A stretch of DNA of 64,000 nucleotides, taken from positions 46,321,034 through 46,385,033 of the forward strand of contig NC_133169.1 in the NCBI RefSeq assembly GCF_040802235.1. Reading direction: 5' to 3'. The translations under genes were made by a program, and so were the position numbers. The notes under the pieces are model-generated. The model saw only the letters and a program-made list of their open reading frames with translations. It was not told the DNA's origin and made no database searches. The stretch is from Manis javanica (lineage: Eukaryota > Chordata > Mammalia > Pholidota > Manidae). Shown in pieces: positions 1 to 12,765 of this stretch (its first letter is position 1; every line of letters begins with the position of its first letter).

Positions 1-1676
1 ATCAAAATACCAACAACATTCTTCAACAAACTGGAACAAATAGTTTTAAAATTCATATGGAACCACAAAAGACCCCAAATAGCCAAAGCAACCCTGAGAA
101 GAAAGAATAAAGCAGGGGAAATCTCACTTCCCAAATTCAAGCTGTACTACAAAGAAACAGTAATCAAGACAATTTGGTACTGGCACAAGAACAGACACAC
201 AGACCAGGGGAACAGAGCAGAAACTCCAGACATTAACCCAAGCATATCTGGTCAATTAATATATGATAAAGGAGCCATGGACATACAATGGGGAAATGAG
301 AGCCTCTTCAACACTTGGTGGTGGCAAAACTGCACAGCTACATGTAAGAGAATGAAACTGGATCTTTGTCTAATCCCATACACAAAAGTAAATTCGAAAT
401 GGATCAAAGACTTGACTGTAAGTCATGATACCATAAAACTCTTAGAAAAAAACATAGGCAAAAATCTCATGGACATAAACATGAGTGACTTCTTCATGAA
501 CATATCTCCCCAGGCAAGGGAAACAAAAGCAAAAATGAACAGGTGGGACTATATCATGCTGAAAAACTTCTGTACAGCAAAGGACACCATGAATAGAACG
601 AAAAGGTATCCTAAAATATGGGAGAATATATTCATAAATGACAGATCCAATAATGGGTTGTCATCAAAAATATATAAAGAGTTCACACACCTCAATAAAC
701 AAAAAACAAATAATCCAATTAAAAAATGGGCAGAGGAGCTGAATAGACAGTTCTCTAAAGAAAAAATTCAGATGGCCAACAGACACATGAAAAGATGTTC
801 CACATCGCTTGTCATCAGAGAAATGCAAATTAAAACCATAATGAGATGTCACCTCACACCAGTAAGGATTTCCACCATCCAAAAGACAAACAACAACAAA
901 TGTTGGTGATGTTTTGGAGAAAGGGGAACCCTCCTACACTGCTGGTGGGAATGTAAATTAGTTCAACCATTGTGGAAAGCAATATGGAGGTTCCCCATAA
1001 AGCTCAAAATAGAAACACCATTTGACCCAGCAATTCCACTTCTAGGAATTTACCCTAAGAATGCAGCAGCCCAGTTTAAAGAAGACAGATGCACCCCTAT
1101 GTTTATTGCAGCACTATTTACATTAGTCAATAAATGGAAGCAACCTAAATGTCCATCAGTAGATGAATGGATAAAGATGATATGGTACATATACACAATG
1201 GAATATTATTCAGCCATAAGAAGAAAACAAATCCTACAATTTGCAACAACATGGATGGAGCTAGAGGGTATTATGCTTAGGGAAATAAGCCAGGTGGAGA
1301 AACCAAATGATTTCACTCATATGTGGAGTATAAGAGCAAAGAAAAACTGAAGGAACAAAACAGCAGCAGAATCACAGAACCCACAAATGGACTAACAGTT
1401 ATGAAGGGAAAGGGACTGGGGAGGATGGTTGGGAAGGGAGGGATAAGGGTGAGAAAAAGAAAGGGGGCATTACAATTAGCATGTATAATGTTGAGGGGGC
1501 ACAGGGAGGGCTGTGCAACACAGAGAAGACAAGTTGTGATTTTACTGCATCTTATTACGCTGATGGACATTGACTGTGAAGGGGTATGTGAGGGGGACTT
1601 GTTGAAGGCGGCAGCCTGGTAAACATAAAGTTTTTCATGTAATAGTAGATTAATGATACTAAAATAAAAAAAATAA
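1..1676 (+). mobile_element. L1 3' part: ORF2 C-terminus and 3' UTR
   Basis: The window opens inside L1 ORF2; the 5' part lies off the left edge. Readable C-terminal ORF2 segments lie at 277-909 and 970-1350. They align along their length with the equivalent part of the fuller L1 at 2383-8418. The frame is broken at 907-909, where TGA stands in place of the CGA codon of the sister copy. ORF2 ends near 1350. A G-rich 3' UTR follows, ending in an A-rich tail with AATAAA-like words at 1660-1676. This is a dead L1 copy, sense on the + strand, of the same 3' UTR type as the next element. Confidence 0.93.
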
Positions 1677-2373
1677 CAGTATGTTAAAAGAAACAGTCAA
1701 AAAAAATTTAAGGGGAGCTCTCAGGAATTAAAAGCATGGTAGCTGACATTAAAAACTCAACAGAAGAGTTAGAAGATAAAATTAATGAAAATTCTCAGAA
1801 AATAAAAAAAAAAAAATAAAGAAAGAAAGGAAGGTCAAAGAAAAGAGAATGCCAATCCAGGATATCCAGTAGCTAAGGCTTAGGGTTTCTAAAAAGAGAG
1901 AAATTAAGGAAAGGGGGAAAAGTATCAACAAAACAATTGAAAAATTCCCAGAACTAAAGGACAGGGGCTTTCATAGTATAAAGACCTGCCAAGAATCTAG
2001 CCCATCATCATAAAATTGCAGAATACTGAGCAGGGATAGAAGCTCCTCCAAGCTCAAAGAGAGGGAAAGGGGCGAGGAGGACGCCACTTTCAAAATACTA
2101 GGAATTAGAATGGCTTTCAGTTTTTCAAAGGTAATCTGGGAGGCCAGAAGACAATGGAACGTTTATCTCTAACCTAGAATTCTCTGTCAGGATACACAAG
2201 TGCAAGGGCAAAATAAAGACTTTTCAGATCAAGACTCAAAAAAAAAGCTTACTTTCTATATACTCTTTCTCTGGGACTTACTCCTCCAAAGGATGGAACC
2301 TCAGGATGAAGAGAGGAGCACCAACCATGGAGATAAGTCCAGGCTTCCAAGAGAGATTTTTTCAGAAAAATAC
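1677..2373 (+). mobile_element. Older L1 fragment (ORF1 region)
   Basis: A-rich sequence with wording typical of the ORF1 C-terminal region of older mammalian L1s (ATGGAACG after GGCCAGAAGACA, and AAGGGCAAAATAAAGACTTTT). No open frame longer than about 70 codons survives. It is interrupted at 2383 by the full-length L1, and its continuation may be 8428-8530. Subfamily not assigned. Confidence 0.6.
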
Positions 2374-2382
2374 AACCTTAAA
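2374..2382 (+). repeat. Left target-site duplication of full-length L1
   Basis: The 9-mer AACCTTAAA occurs here and again at 8419-8427, directly after the A-rich tail of the L1. This is the expected layout for target-primed insertion, although 9 bp is short and partly A-rich. Confidence 0.6.
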
Positions 2383-3201
2383 AAAGAAAGCGGAGCCAAG
2401 ATGGCAGCATGAGTAGGACAGTGGGAATCTCCTCCCAAAAACATATATATTTTTGAAAATACAACAAATAAACTATCCCTAAAAGAGAGACCAGAAGGCA
2501 CAGGACAACAGCCAGACTACATCTACACCTGCGAGAACCCAGCGCCTGGTGAGAGGGGTAAGATACAAGCCCCAGCCTGGCGGGACCTGAGGCCCCTCAC
2601 CCCAGCTCCTGGCAGGAGGAGGGGAGTCGGAGCGGGGAGGGAGAGGGAGCCAAGGACTGCTAAACACCCAGCCCTAGCCATCAGCACCAGAGCACAGACA
2701 CAGTGAATGCATGGGGTGCTGGAAAGTAGGTAAGCAGGACAGTAAGACCTGTGAGCGGGTCCTGAAGCCGGTGCCCCTGTGACAAAGAAATGTGAGTGCT
2801 TTTTGAAAGTCTTAAAGGGACAGGGTCCCCACAGCTGGACAGAAGCATCCAGCATTAGAGTCCATCAGCTGGAAATTCCAGGGACTCTGCCCACACTAAT
2901 ACCCTGGGCAACAGCTCTGAGACCCCTCACAGAGGTAAACAGCCAAACAGTCCCCTGTCCATTACCCCTCTGGGGCCCCACCATAGCAGAGCAGAAGCCT
3001 GAGACTGGCCATGCCCACAGCATGGGAACTTCCTCCATACTGGACGGGCAAGATACAGAGACCCAGTCTACATGCAATTGCCCAACACAAGCCACTAGGG
3101 GTCGCAGTTGTCCCAGTAAAGAAAGGCCAGGAGCAAGTGGAAAGAGTTTTGACTCTCCCAGCTGACAGATGAGTCAATAGCATACCACTGCACCTATTAA
3201 C

Positions 3202-4059
3202 ATGAAAAGGTAAAAAAATTTGATCCAGACAAGACTAACCCAGACATCTTCGACATCTTCTACATCTTCCCCTGAGAAGAAACCTGGGGAGATAGATTTA
3301 ACCAATCTTCCTGAAAAAGAATCCAAAACAAAAGTCATAACCATGCTGATGGACTTGCAGAGAAATATTCAAGAACTAAGGAGGGAGAATACAGAAATAA
3401 AAGAATCTCTGGAAGGACTTCAAAGCAGAATGGATGAGATGCAAGAGACCATTAATGGACTAGAAAACAGAGAACAGGAATGCAGAGAAGTTGATGCAGA
3501 GAGAGATAAAAGGATCTCCAATAATGAAAGAATATTAAGAGAACTGAGTGACCAATTGAAACAGAACAATATCCGCATTATAGGGGTACCAGAAGAAGAA
3601 CAGAGAGAAAAAGGGATAGAAAGTGTCTTTGAAGAAATAATTGCCGAAAACTTCCCCAAACTAGGGGAGGAAAAGGCCTCTCAGACCACAGAGGTACACA
3701 GAACTCCCATGATAAGGGATCCAAGGAGGGCAACACCAAGACGCATAATAATTAAAATGGCAAAGATCAAAGACAAGGACAGAGTATTAAAGGCAGCCAA
3801 AGAGAAAGAAAAGGTCACCTACAAAGGAAAACACATCAGGCTATCATGAGACTTCTCAACAGAAACCTTACAGGCCAGAAGAGAATGGCATGATATACTT
3901 AATTCAATGAAACAGAAGGGCCTTGAACCAAGAATACTGTATCTAGCACGATTATCATTTAAATATGGAGGGATTGAACAATTCCCAGACAAGCAAAAGT
4001 TGAGGGAATTTGCCTCCCACAAACCACCTATACAGGGCATCTTACAGGAACTGCTCTAG
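3202..4059 (+). pseudogene. L1 ORF1 (RNA-binding coiled-coil protein), disrupted
   Basis: ORF1 protein normally forms a coiled-coil trimer that coats L1 RNA. The probable start is ATG 3202; codon 4 is TAA (3211-3213) where a sense codon would be expected. The frame is then open from 3220 to TGA at 3847-3849. After that stop it continues recognisably (DFSTETLQARREWHD) to TAG at 4057-4059. Heptad-rich residues with repeated ELRREN/EIKESLEGL-type words lie in the first half. The RNA-recognition and C-terminal basic domain follows (IIIKMAKIKDKDRVLKAA region). Two stops therefore disable an otherwise complete reading frame. Confidence 0.9.
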
Positions 4060-4254
4060 ATGGGAGCACTCCTAAAAAGTGCACAGAAAAAAATACCCAA
4101 CATATGAAGAAGGGAGGAGGAGGAATAAGAAGGGAGAGAAATAAATAATCATCAGACCATGTTTATAATAGCTCAATAAGCGAGTTAAGTTAGACAGTAA
4201 GATAGTAAAGAAGCTAACCTTGAACCTTTGGTAACCACAAACTTAAAGCCTGCA

Positions 4255-7200
4255 ATGGCAGTAAGTATGTACCTTTCAATAATCACCCTAAATGTAAATG
4301 GACTGAATGCACCAATCAAAAGACACAGAGTAATAGAATGGATAAAAAAGCAAGACCCATCCATATGCTGCTTACAAGAGACACACCTCAAACCCAAAGA
4401 CATGCACAGACTTAAAGTTAAGGGATGGAAAAAAATATTTCACGCAAACAACACATAGAAAAAAGCAGATGTTGCAATACTAGTATCAGCCAAAATAGAC
4501 TTCAAAATAAAGAAAATAACAAAAGATATAGAAGGACATTACATAATGGTAAAGGGCTCAGTCCAACAAGAGGATATAAACGTTATAAATATATATGCAC
4601 CCAGTACAGGAGCACCAACATATGTGAAACAAACACTAACAGAATTAAAGGAGGAAATAGAATGCAATGCATTCATTTTGGGAGACATCAACATACCACT
4701 CACTCCAAAGGACAGATACACCAGACAGAAAATAAGTAAGGACACAGAGGCACTGAACAACACACTAGAACAGATGGACCTAATAGACATCTATAGAATT
4801 CTACATCCAAAAGCAACAGCATAAATATTCTTCTCAAGTGCACATGGAATATTCTCCAGAATAGACCACATACTAGGTCACGAAAAGAGCCTCAGTAAAT
4901 TTCAAAAGATTGAAATTCTACCAACCAATTTCTCAGATCACAAAGGCATAAAACTAGAAATAAACTGTACAAAGAAAGCAAAAAGGCTCACAAACACATG
5001 GAGGCTTAACAACACGCTCCTAAATAATCAATGGGTCAATGACCAAATCAAAATGGAGATCCAGCAATATATGGAAACAAACAACAACATCACAAAGCCC
5101 CAACTACTGTGGGATACAGCAAAAGCAGTCTTAAGAGGAAAGTATATAGCAATCCAGGTATATTAAAAGAAGGAAGAACAATCCCAAATGAATGGTCTAA
5201 TGTCACAATTATTGAAATTGGAGAATGAAGAACAAATGAGGCCTAAGGTCAGCAGAAAAAGGGACATAATAAAGACCAGAGAAGAAATAAATAAAACTGA
5301 GAAGAATAAAACTATAGGAAAAATTAATGAAACCAAGAGCTGGTTCTTCGAGACAATAAACAAAATAGATAAGCCTCTAGCCAGACGTATTAAGAGGAAA
5401 AGAGAGTCAACACACATCAAGAGAATCAGAAATGAAAAAAGAAAAATCACGACGGACCCCACAGAAATACAAAGAATTATTAGAGAGTAGTATGAAAACC
5501 TATATGCTAACAAGTTGGGAAACCTAGGAGAAATAGACAACTTCCTAGAAAAATGCAACCTCCCAAGACTGACCCAGAAAGAAACAGAAAATCTAAACAG
5601 ACCAATTACCAGCAATGAAATTGAAGTGGTTATCAAAAAAATACACAAGAACAAAATCTCCAGGCCAGATGAATTTACCTCAGAATTTTATCAGACATAG
5701 AGAGAAGACATAATACCTATTCTCCTTAAAGTTTTCCAAAAAATAGAAGAGGAGGTAATACTCACAAACTCAATCTATGAAGCCAACATCACCCTAATAC
5801 CAAAATCAGGCAAAGACCCCACCAAAAAAGAAAACTACAGACCAATATTCCTGATGAACGTAGATGCAAAAATACTCAAAAAAATATTAGCAAACCAAAT
5901 TCAAAAATACATCAAAAGGATCATACACCATGACCATGTGGGATTCATTCCAGGGATGCAAGGATGGTACAACATTCAAAAATCCATCAACATCATCCAG
6001 CACATCAAAAAAAAGGACAAAAACCACATGATCATCTCCATATATGCTGAAAAAGCATTCGACAAAATTCAACATCCATTCATGATAAAAACTCTCAACA
6101 TAATGGGTATAGAAGGCAAGTTCCTCAACAGAATAAAGGCCATATATGATAAACACACAGCTAACATCATAATGAACAGCGAGAGGCTGAAAGCTTTTCC
6201 TCTGCGATCGGGAACAAGACAGGGATGCCCACTCTCCCCACTGTTATTTAACATAGTACTGGAGGTCCTAGACACAGCAACTAGACAAAACAAAGAAATA
6301 CAATGAATCCAGATTGGTAAAGAAGAAGCGAAACTGTCACTGTTTGCAGATGACATGATATTGTACATAATAAAACCCTAAAGACTCCACTCTGAAACTA
6401 CTAGAGCTAATATCGGAACTCAGCAAAGTTGCATGATACAAAATTAACACACAGAAATCTGTGGTTTTCCTATACACTAACAATAAACTAATAGAAAGAG
6501 AAATCAGGAAGACAATTCCATTCACAATAGCATCAAAAAGAATAAAATACCTAGGAATAAACCTCACCAAGGAAGTGAAAGACCTACACTCTGAAAACTA
6601 TAAGACACTCTTAAGAGAAATTAAAGAGGTTACTAAGAAATGGAAACTCATCCCAGGCTCCTGGCTAGGAAGAATTAATATCGTCAAAATGGCCATCCTG
6701 CCCAAAGCAATATACACATTTGATGCAATCCATATCAAATTACCAACAGCATTGTTTAATGAACTGGAATAAATAATTCAAAAATTCATATGGAAACACC
6801 AAAGACCCCAAATAGCTAAAGCAATCCTGAGAAGGATGAATAAAGTTGGGGGGGGATCTCACTCCCCAACTTCAAGCTCTACTACAAAGCCACAGTAATC
6901 AAGACAATTTGGTACTGGCACAAGAAAAGAGTCACAGACCAATGGAACAGAATAGAGACTCCAAACATTAATCCAAACATATATGGTCAATTAATATTAG
7001 ATAAAGGGGTCATGGACATACAGTGGGGAAATGACAGTCTCTTCAACAAATGGTGCTGGAAAAACTGGACAGCTACATGTAAGAGAATGAAACTGAATCC
7101 CTCTCTAACCCATACACAAAGGTAAATTCGAAATGGATCAAAGACTTGAATGTAAGTCATGAAACCATAAAACTCTTAGAAAAAAACATAGGAAAAATCT

Positions 7201-8081
7201 CTTAGACACAAACATGAGTGACCTCTTCTTGAACAGATCTCCCTGGGCAAGGGAAACAAAAGCAAAAATGAACAAATGGGACTATATCAAGCTGAAGAGC
7301 TTCTGTACAGCAAAGAACATCATCAATAGAACAAAAAGATATCCTACAGAATGGGAGAATATATTCATAAATGACAGATCCAATAAAGGATTGACATCCA
7401 AAATATATAAAGAGCTCACACAGCTCAACAAACAAAAAGCAAATAATCCAATTAAGAAATGGACAGAGGAGCTGAATAGACAGTTCTATAAATAAGAAAT
7501 CCAGATGGCCAACAGACACATGAAAAGATACTCCACATCACTTGTCATCAGAGTAATGCAAATTAAAACCATAGTGAGATACCATTTCACACCAGTAAGG
7601 ATGGCTACCATCCAAAAGACAAACAACAACAAATGTTGGCGAGGTTGTGGAGAAAGAGGAACCCTCCTACACTGCTGGTGGGAATGTAAATTAGTTCAAC
7701 CATTGTGGAAAGCAGTATGTAGGTTCCTCAGAATGCTCAAAATACAAATATCATTTGGCCCAGCAATTCCACTTCTAGGAATTTACCCTAAGAATGCAGA
7801 ACTCCAGTTTGAAAAAGACAGATGCACCTCTATGTTTATCACTGCACTATTTACAATAGCCAAGATGTGGAAGCAACCTAAATGTCCATCAGTAGATGAA
7901 TGATAAAGAAGATGTGGTACATATACACAGTGGAATATTACTCAGTTATAAGAAAAAAACAGATCCTACCATTTGCAACAACATGAATGGAGCTAGAGGG
8001 TATTACGCTCAGTGAAATAAGCCAGGTGGAGAAAGACAAGTACCAAATGATTTCACTCATATGTGGAGCATAAGAACATAA
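4255..8081 (+). pseudogene. L1 ORF2 (endonuclease/reverse transcriptase), disrupted
   Basis: ORF2 supplies the nicking endonuclease and the reverse transcriptase of L1. The start ATG is at 4255. The endonuclease domain shows LNVNGLNAPIKRHRV (catalytic Asn) and CCLQETHLK (catalytic Glu), then ILGDINIPLTPKD. The reverse transcriptase shows the palm motif as [13 protein letters not shown] (usual Asp replaced) near 6050, [15 protein letters not shown] near 6205 and LFADDMILY near 6340. The C-terminal Cys-rich part ([18 protein letters not shown]) lies at about 7640. Stops interrupt the frame at about 4456, 4822, 5163, 5488, 5698 and 6304, and a one-base loss near 7901 creates TGA. Not functional. 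Confidence 0.92.
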
Positions 8082-8418
8082 GAAAACTGAAGGAACAAAA
8101 CAGCAGCAGAAGCACAGAACCCAAGAATGGACTAACAGTTATCAAAGGGAAAGGGACTTGGGAGGACGGGTGTGAAGGGAGGGATAAGGGTGGGAAAAAA
8201 GAAAGGGGGCATTATGATTAACATATACAGTGTGGGGGGGACACGGGGAGGGCTGTGCAACACAGAGAAGACAAGTAGTGATTTTACAACATCTTGCTAT
8301 GTTGATGGACAGTGACTGTGAATGGGTATGTAGGGGGACTTGGTGAAGGGGGGAGCCAGTAAACATATTGTCCTTCATGTAATTGTAGATTAATGATACC
8401 AAAATAAAATTTTTAAAA

Positions 8419-8427
8419 AACCTTAAA
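8419..8427 (+). repeat. Right target-site duplication of full-length L1
   Basis: Second copy of AACCTTAAA (first at 2374-2382), immediately 3' of the A-rich end of the L1. Confidence 0.6.
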
Positions 8428-8630
8428 GAGTACCAGATGCAACCAAAATTGTTAAGAAACATATAAACTATTGAGAAATTCTTTGAGAGCAAAAAGGAAA
8501 CAAAACAAAGCAATTATTAACTGAACAGAAAATGAAAATATGTACAAGAAATTGTTTAATACATGGTCCATCATGAATGAGATTCATGTTGTCATTAAAA
8601 GAGGACCTATTTCTCTACTCACAACACTTC

Positions 8631-9443
8631 TGACACCAAATTGGGGAATGAGGGGCAGCCTCACACCAACCAGTCCTTCAGCTGTCCAAACATCAACTGG
8701 GTGTCCTACAATTCAATTCTGACACTAACTGCTTGAAGTCAATGCAGACCCACAAACTAAGGGCTCAGTCCCTCAAGACTGCCCACTTTCTCAAATGCCA
8801 ATCACAAGTCCCAGGCTATCACTCTCGCTCTAGCCAACCAGCTATAAACTGGGGGTTCACACACCCCTTCCTCAGGAAGTGTAGCTATAATTTGCTATGA
8901 AAAGTTCACAGAACTCAGAGAAACACTTTACTTACATTTACCAGTTTATTTTAAAGGATTCAGATGAACAGCCAAAGGAAGTACACGGGGTGAGATGCAG
9001 GAGAGTTCTGAGCACAGGAACTTCTGTCTCCACAAAATTGAGATTCCCAACCTCCTTGGTGACCATGTGCATGTGTTCACCAACGGAGAAGCTCTCTGAA
9101 CCCTTGTGTAGGGTTTTTATGGAAGTTCCATTATGTAGGTATGGTGGGTTAAATCAGTAACCATGGGCGACCGACTCAATCTCCAGTCCCTCTCCCATTC
9201 CCAAGATTGGAACTGGAACTAAAAGTTCCAACCTTCTAATAATGCATTAGTCTTCTGGTGACCAGCCACCATCCTAAAGCTAGGGACCCCATCCGCCAGT
9301 CATATCATTAGCATACAAAAAGATACTCCTATCACTCCAGATATCCCATGGGTCTTACAAGCTCTTACATCAAGAACTGGAGTTAAAGACCACATACTAG
9401 AACAAAATATGTTCCTGGAACCTTTATCACTCAGGAAATTACA
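8631..9443 (-). mobile_element. Solo LTR-like endogenous retrovirus remnant
   Basis: Read on the minus strand, the segment begins TGTAATTTCC and ends GTGTCA, the TG...CA termini of an LTR. The minus strand carries text typical of old retroviral LTRs, such as 'CAGTTGATGTTTGGACAGC' and the 'GAGTTCTGTGAACTTTTC' word. No internal coding region was seen. No convincing target-site duplication was found, so both ends are approximate. It lies 60 bp downstream of KEL exon 11, within what would be the next KEL intron. Family not assigned. Confidence 0.6.
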
Positions 9444-9502
9444 GAGGATGGGTTGAGTGGGAAGGGACAGGGGACATGGGCTGGGGAAGAGCCCTCACAT
9501 AC

Positions 9503-9613
9503 AGCACTTTGGGTGCTCGGGCGGAAGGCCTCATGAACAAACAAGGCTGCCAGAGTAGGTTCAAAGAAGGTTCCTGTCTCCTCCATGCACTCCATCCATC
9601 ACTGGTGGGAAGG
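9503..9613 (-). pseudogene. KEL: KEL exon 11 with in-frame stop
   Basis: Acceptor TGTCTCCATAG before 9613 and donor GTATGT after 9503; 111 bp, 37 codons in phase 0. It reads PSHQ, TGA at 9599-9601 (Arg in human KEL), then [20 protein letters not shown] and [12 protein letters not shown]. It is about 6 kb from exon 10 and only 60 bp from the LTR at 8631-9443. No exon 12 is visible between here and the window edge, though the following intron could simply extend off the edge. Confidence 0.92.
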
Positions 9614-12540
9614 CTATGGAGACAAAGCTGAAATGAGACAACATTCTCCCCAGTCCACTTCCCTAGGCTAATCTTGTCTAGGCCTTCAGAGGATGTGCTC
9701 TTTTCTGGCCGTTCTGTGTTTGTCTCACTTTATTATCCCTTTCGGTGACACCCACTAGGGTTATTGCTATTCAGCAAAAAGGGGCATACTTTCTCCAGGA
9801 TTAATTTCATGAGTCTGAGTTGGGTGAATCATCCTTGTTTATTGTCTATTGAATTTGAAAGCAAGGCGTCTTCCTGGAAAACCAAAAGGGTTCTGGGAAG
9901 GATAAGACTAGCAGCTAAACCTGTACCTTGGCAGTTCTGTCATTTGCCCTGTCCCCACCCACCACACACACAGCTCTGGGAGGCCAGCAATGACTCCCAC
10001 CCTCCCATGCTTCTTTGCTTACAATGGAAATTAGAAAAAGTAATTCTTCCCTCCCAGCACCCTCCCTACTCTCCAAGTAGTTATCATGGATCATATGGTA
10101 GGACCTTGTCTTGTGAAGAAAATGATCAGAGTGAAATTGGGTTTGAGTTGCCATGTTGTTTGGTAGAAGAAGAAGACAAAAGAAAAGACTAAATATATGA
10201 ATTCAGACAGCTAAGAAATTTAGCCAAATCAGGGAAGAGAAAATAAGATGAGAAAAAGCATGTCTTTAACTTCAAAGGCATGGAGACAGTTAGACAAAAA
10301 CTCAAGAGAGCCTTGGCAACTGGGGAATGTTTTAACAACAGAAAGGGAAGAATAAGAAACAAAAGAATTGCTGTGGAGGTTTTGGTGGTGGGCTTGTATG
10401 GCTGTGGAGGTGGTCAGCCCAGCAAGGACACAGGGCAAACAGAGAGGCGTGCTCAAGGGGCGGGGGTAAGGAATGGGACAGCCAGCCCACGGGAAGGTTG
10501 AGCTGGGACTTGGGAAAACCAGCTATATACTAATTTGGGTTAAGTGGGATGAAGTCACAAGACTTATTTACTCCCCACAGATCTCCTGGAAGGGAAGGGA
10601 GTTAGGCTTCTATGCTCTCTGGTGCTGAGATTAGAGAGTTTATAGGGCTTCCCACCAAAGCAGCAGCAGAAAGGGAAGGCAGTGCTGCTGCCGATGAGGA
10701 AGACTCCCTGGGCTTGCCCGTTAGGCCTTCTATCCTTCTGGAGGTGGCTCCAGACCTGGCTGAGCACATTTGTGTGTTCTTATGAGGTTTACCCTCACCA
10801 TGAGGTTTGTCAAGCACCTTCTCCTCTTTTGAGAAGGGACGGGACACTTCTGTAGTGTTCTAACTGGAGCTCTGAAGCACAAATGTGAAAAGCAAACACA
10901 AAAAAGGAAAGCTGGGTCTGATATGCAATGACGATAAATGTGTAGGCTTGCTGGCCACCTGCAGCGTCTGTCCCCGGGCAGTAGCAAACGCATCAACCTT
11001 GAGCTCGGTAGTGTGGGCCTGCCTGTCCTGTCCTTGTCCTGAGCTGTCTACCCATTCTCCAACAGCCTTTGCCTGCTCCTTGCCTGTCCCCATAGCCTGG
11101 GCCACAGCAGGCTCTGACCTGGTTACCAGGGAACAGAGATGCCCCCTCAGACTATCCATTGCTCACCCTTGTGAAACTCTGGGATTGTTTTGGTCAGATG
11201 TGTGCTGGGCCACATGTCCTTTGAACAGGAAAATAATTTCCAGAATCTACAAATAAATGTAGCCATTAGGGGTGGAGGCTGCCTGGTTACATATTCATGT
11301 ACTGGGGGTTACAAGTATCTGAGCTGTCTCTCAAGACATGGAATATAAAATATACCATATATTTTAGAAATAGAGAAAGAGACAGGAAATAGGAAGAAAA
11401 ATCACTGCTAAAATATAAAGGATGGAAAAAATACTTTAAACCCAATATAATGAAGCTAAGTAAATTAATTTTAGGGAACAGAAGAAAAGTTACAGTTATA
11501 ACCTTAAAACCATGCATAATAATATTTGAGAAAGGATAATAATCAAGAAAAATTCCAAAAGTCTGGAGGAAAGTAAAAATTTGCCCAATTTTCAGTAGGG
11601 GTAAAGTAGATTTTAGAGATTATAGGCTAGCTAAGAATCCTTAATGTTAATTTCTAAACAAAATTCCAGAATAAATCATTAAAATGACCATTTTTCAACA
11701 ATTGAATAGTGATGTGTGGCCACTAAGGCCAGAAGAGAATCACTGAGGACAAATAATGCCAAAATAATACCAATTTTTCTGGTTAAAGGTTCACCGAAGT
11801 AGAATAAACGACAGACCAGGACTCACAAACTCAAAGTCAGGCCATGTGGTGGCTTAGGTGAGAAGAGTCCCACATCAGAGCCTCAGGATATGGAGGGGTG
11901 ACGGCAAATTGGAGAGGCACGCCCAGTCCAAATGGGGCTACATTATTTAGCTTCAGCCAATTGCTGTGCCTGGAGGAGGGCTAGCCCAGTGCTGCCCAGG
12001 TCTCACATTTACCACAAAAAATTGAGGACTGGAAAACTGATATTGGCATGCCGTCTCCCAATTTTTGAATGTTAGTGATTAAGTCAAAGTTTGTGAAGAG
12101 CTTAAAGACAAACAAACACATCTGTTGGTCACATTCCTCCTCAAAGAACCACCCAACACCACCTCTGAAGGGTGAATTCAGCATTTACTAAATGTGGTGC
12201 TGACTTAAAACCCCCATAATTCAGATACACCAGCTATAGACATGTGACTAATACCTGTTTCCTCTTCCTCACAGAATGTAGACATAGGTGGCTGGACAGA
12301 CAACAGGTGAAACAATACATTGTATTGAAAGTTCTCTGTAAACTCCAATGTACTATCCCACCCTGTTCACATTATCTTAATTTCAAGAAGGCATTTATTA
12401 AAACCACAAATGAAGTCCTTGTGAATTAGATGAAGAAATCTGTTGGATGATAGTGTAATTTGAGCAGATTCTTAGCTGGCTGCACCACAACAAAACATCA
12501 GTGATTAGTGACTCCAAGTTAGTATGAGCCTCCTTGGTTG
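9614..12540. other. KEL intron 10, left part: no feature recognised
   Basis: Unique-looking intronic DNA. Short open frames on both strands (for example around 9764-10192 and 10885-11256) show no recognisable protein and no splice context. Nothing else was identified. Confidence 0.5.
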
Positions 12541-12559
12541 TCCTACTAAAAACTGTAAC

Positions 12560-12765
12560 ATGCCCAGTCCTCCCCTCCAACTTATGCTTCCATAAAACTT
12601 ATCACCACCTAACATATTCATTTAGTTAACTGCCTTTCTTCCTCCATTGGAATGTAAGTGTCTTGAGGGCAAGGATTTTTGTCCATGTGGTATCCTAGAG
12701 AAGTGTCTGGCATATAGTACCTGCTCAATAAATATTTGTTGCATGAATGAATAGATGAATTTATA
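12560..12765 (+). repeat. L2 3' end
   Basis: Carries the L2 3' signature words: CTTGAGGGCAAGGATTTTTG, then GTCTGGCATATAGTACCTGC, then TCAATAAATATTTGTTG with a GAATGAAT tail. Lies in KEL intron 10. Confidence 0.85.

Larger units (their letters stand above)
2383..8418 (+). mobile_element. Near full-length L1 retrotransposon (about 6.0 kb)
   Basis: A complete L1 layout is visible. A GC-rich 5' UTR begins near the GGAGCCAAGATGGCAGC motif at 2391 and runs to about 3200. ORF1 lies at 3202-4059 and ORF2 at 4255-8081. The 3' UTR (8082-8400) is G-rich and includes a run of G at 8236-8241. The tail is A-rich. Flanking 9-bp direct repeats bound the element. Both ORFs are disrupted by stops and at least one frameshift, so the copy is not competent, yet it is only modestly decayed. 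It sits inside an older L1 fragment. The same 3' UTR type occurs at the left edge of the window. Confidence 0.93.

Noticed and set aside
9764-10192. A 142-codon + strand open frame
   Set aside because: It lies in KEL intron 10, shows no recognised domain and no splice or codon-bias support.
10885-11256. A Cys-rich 123-codon + strand open frame
   Set aside because: Spacing of cysteines matches no family I know; intronic position and lack of other support make it likely chance.
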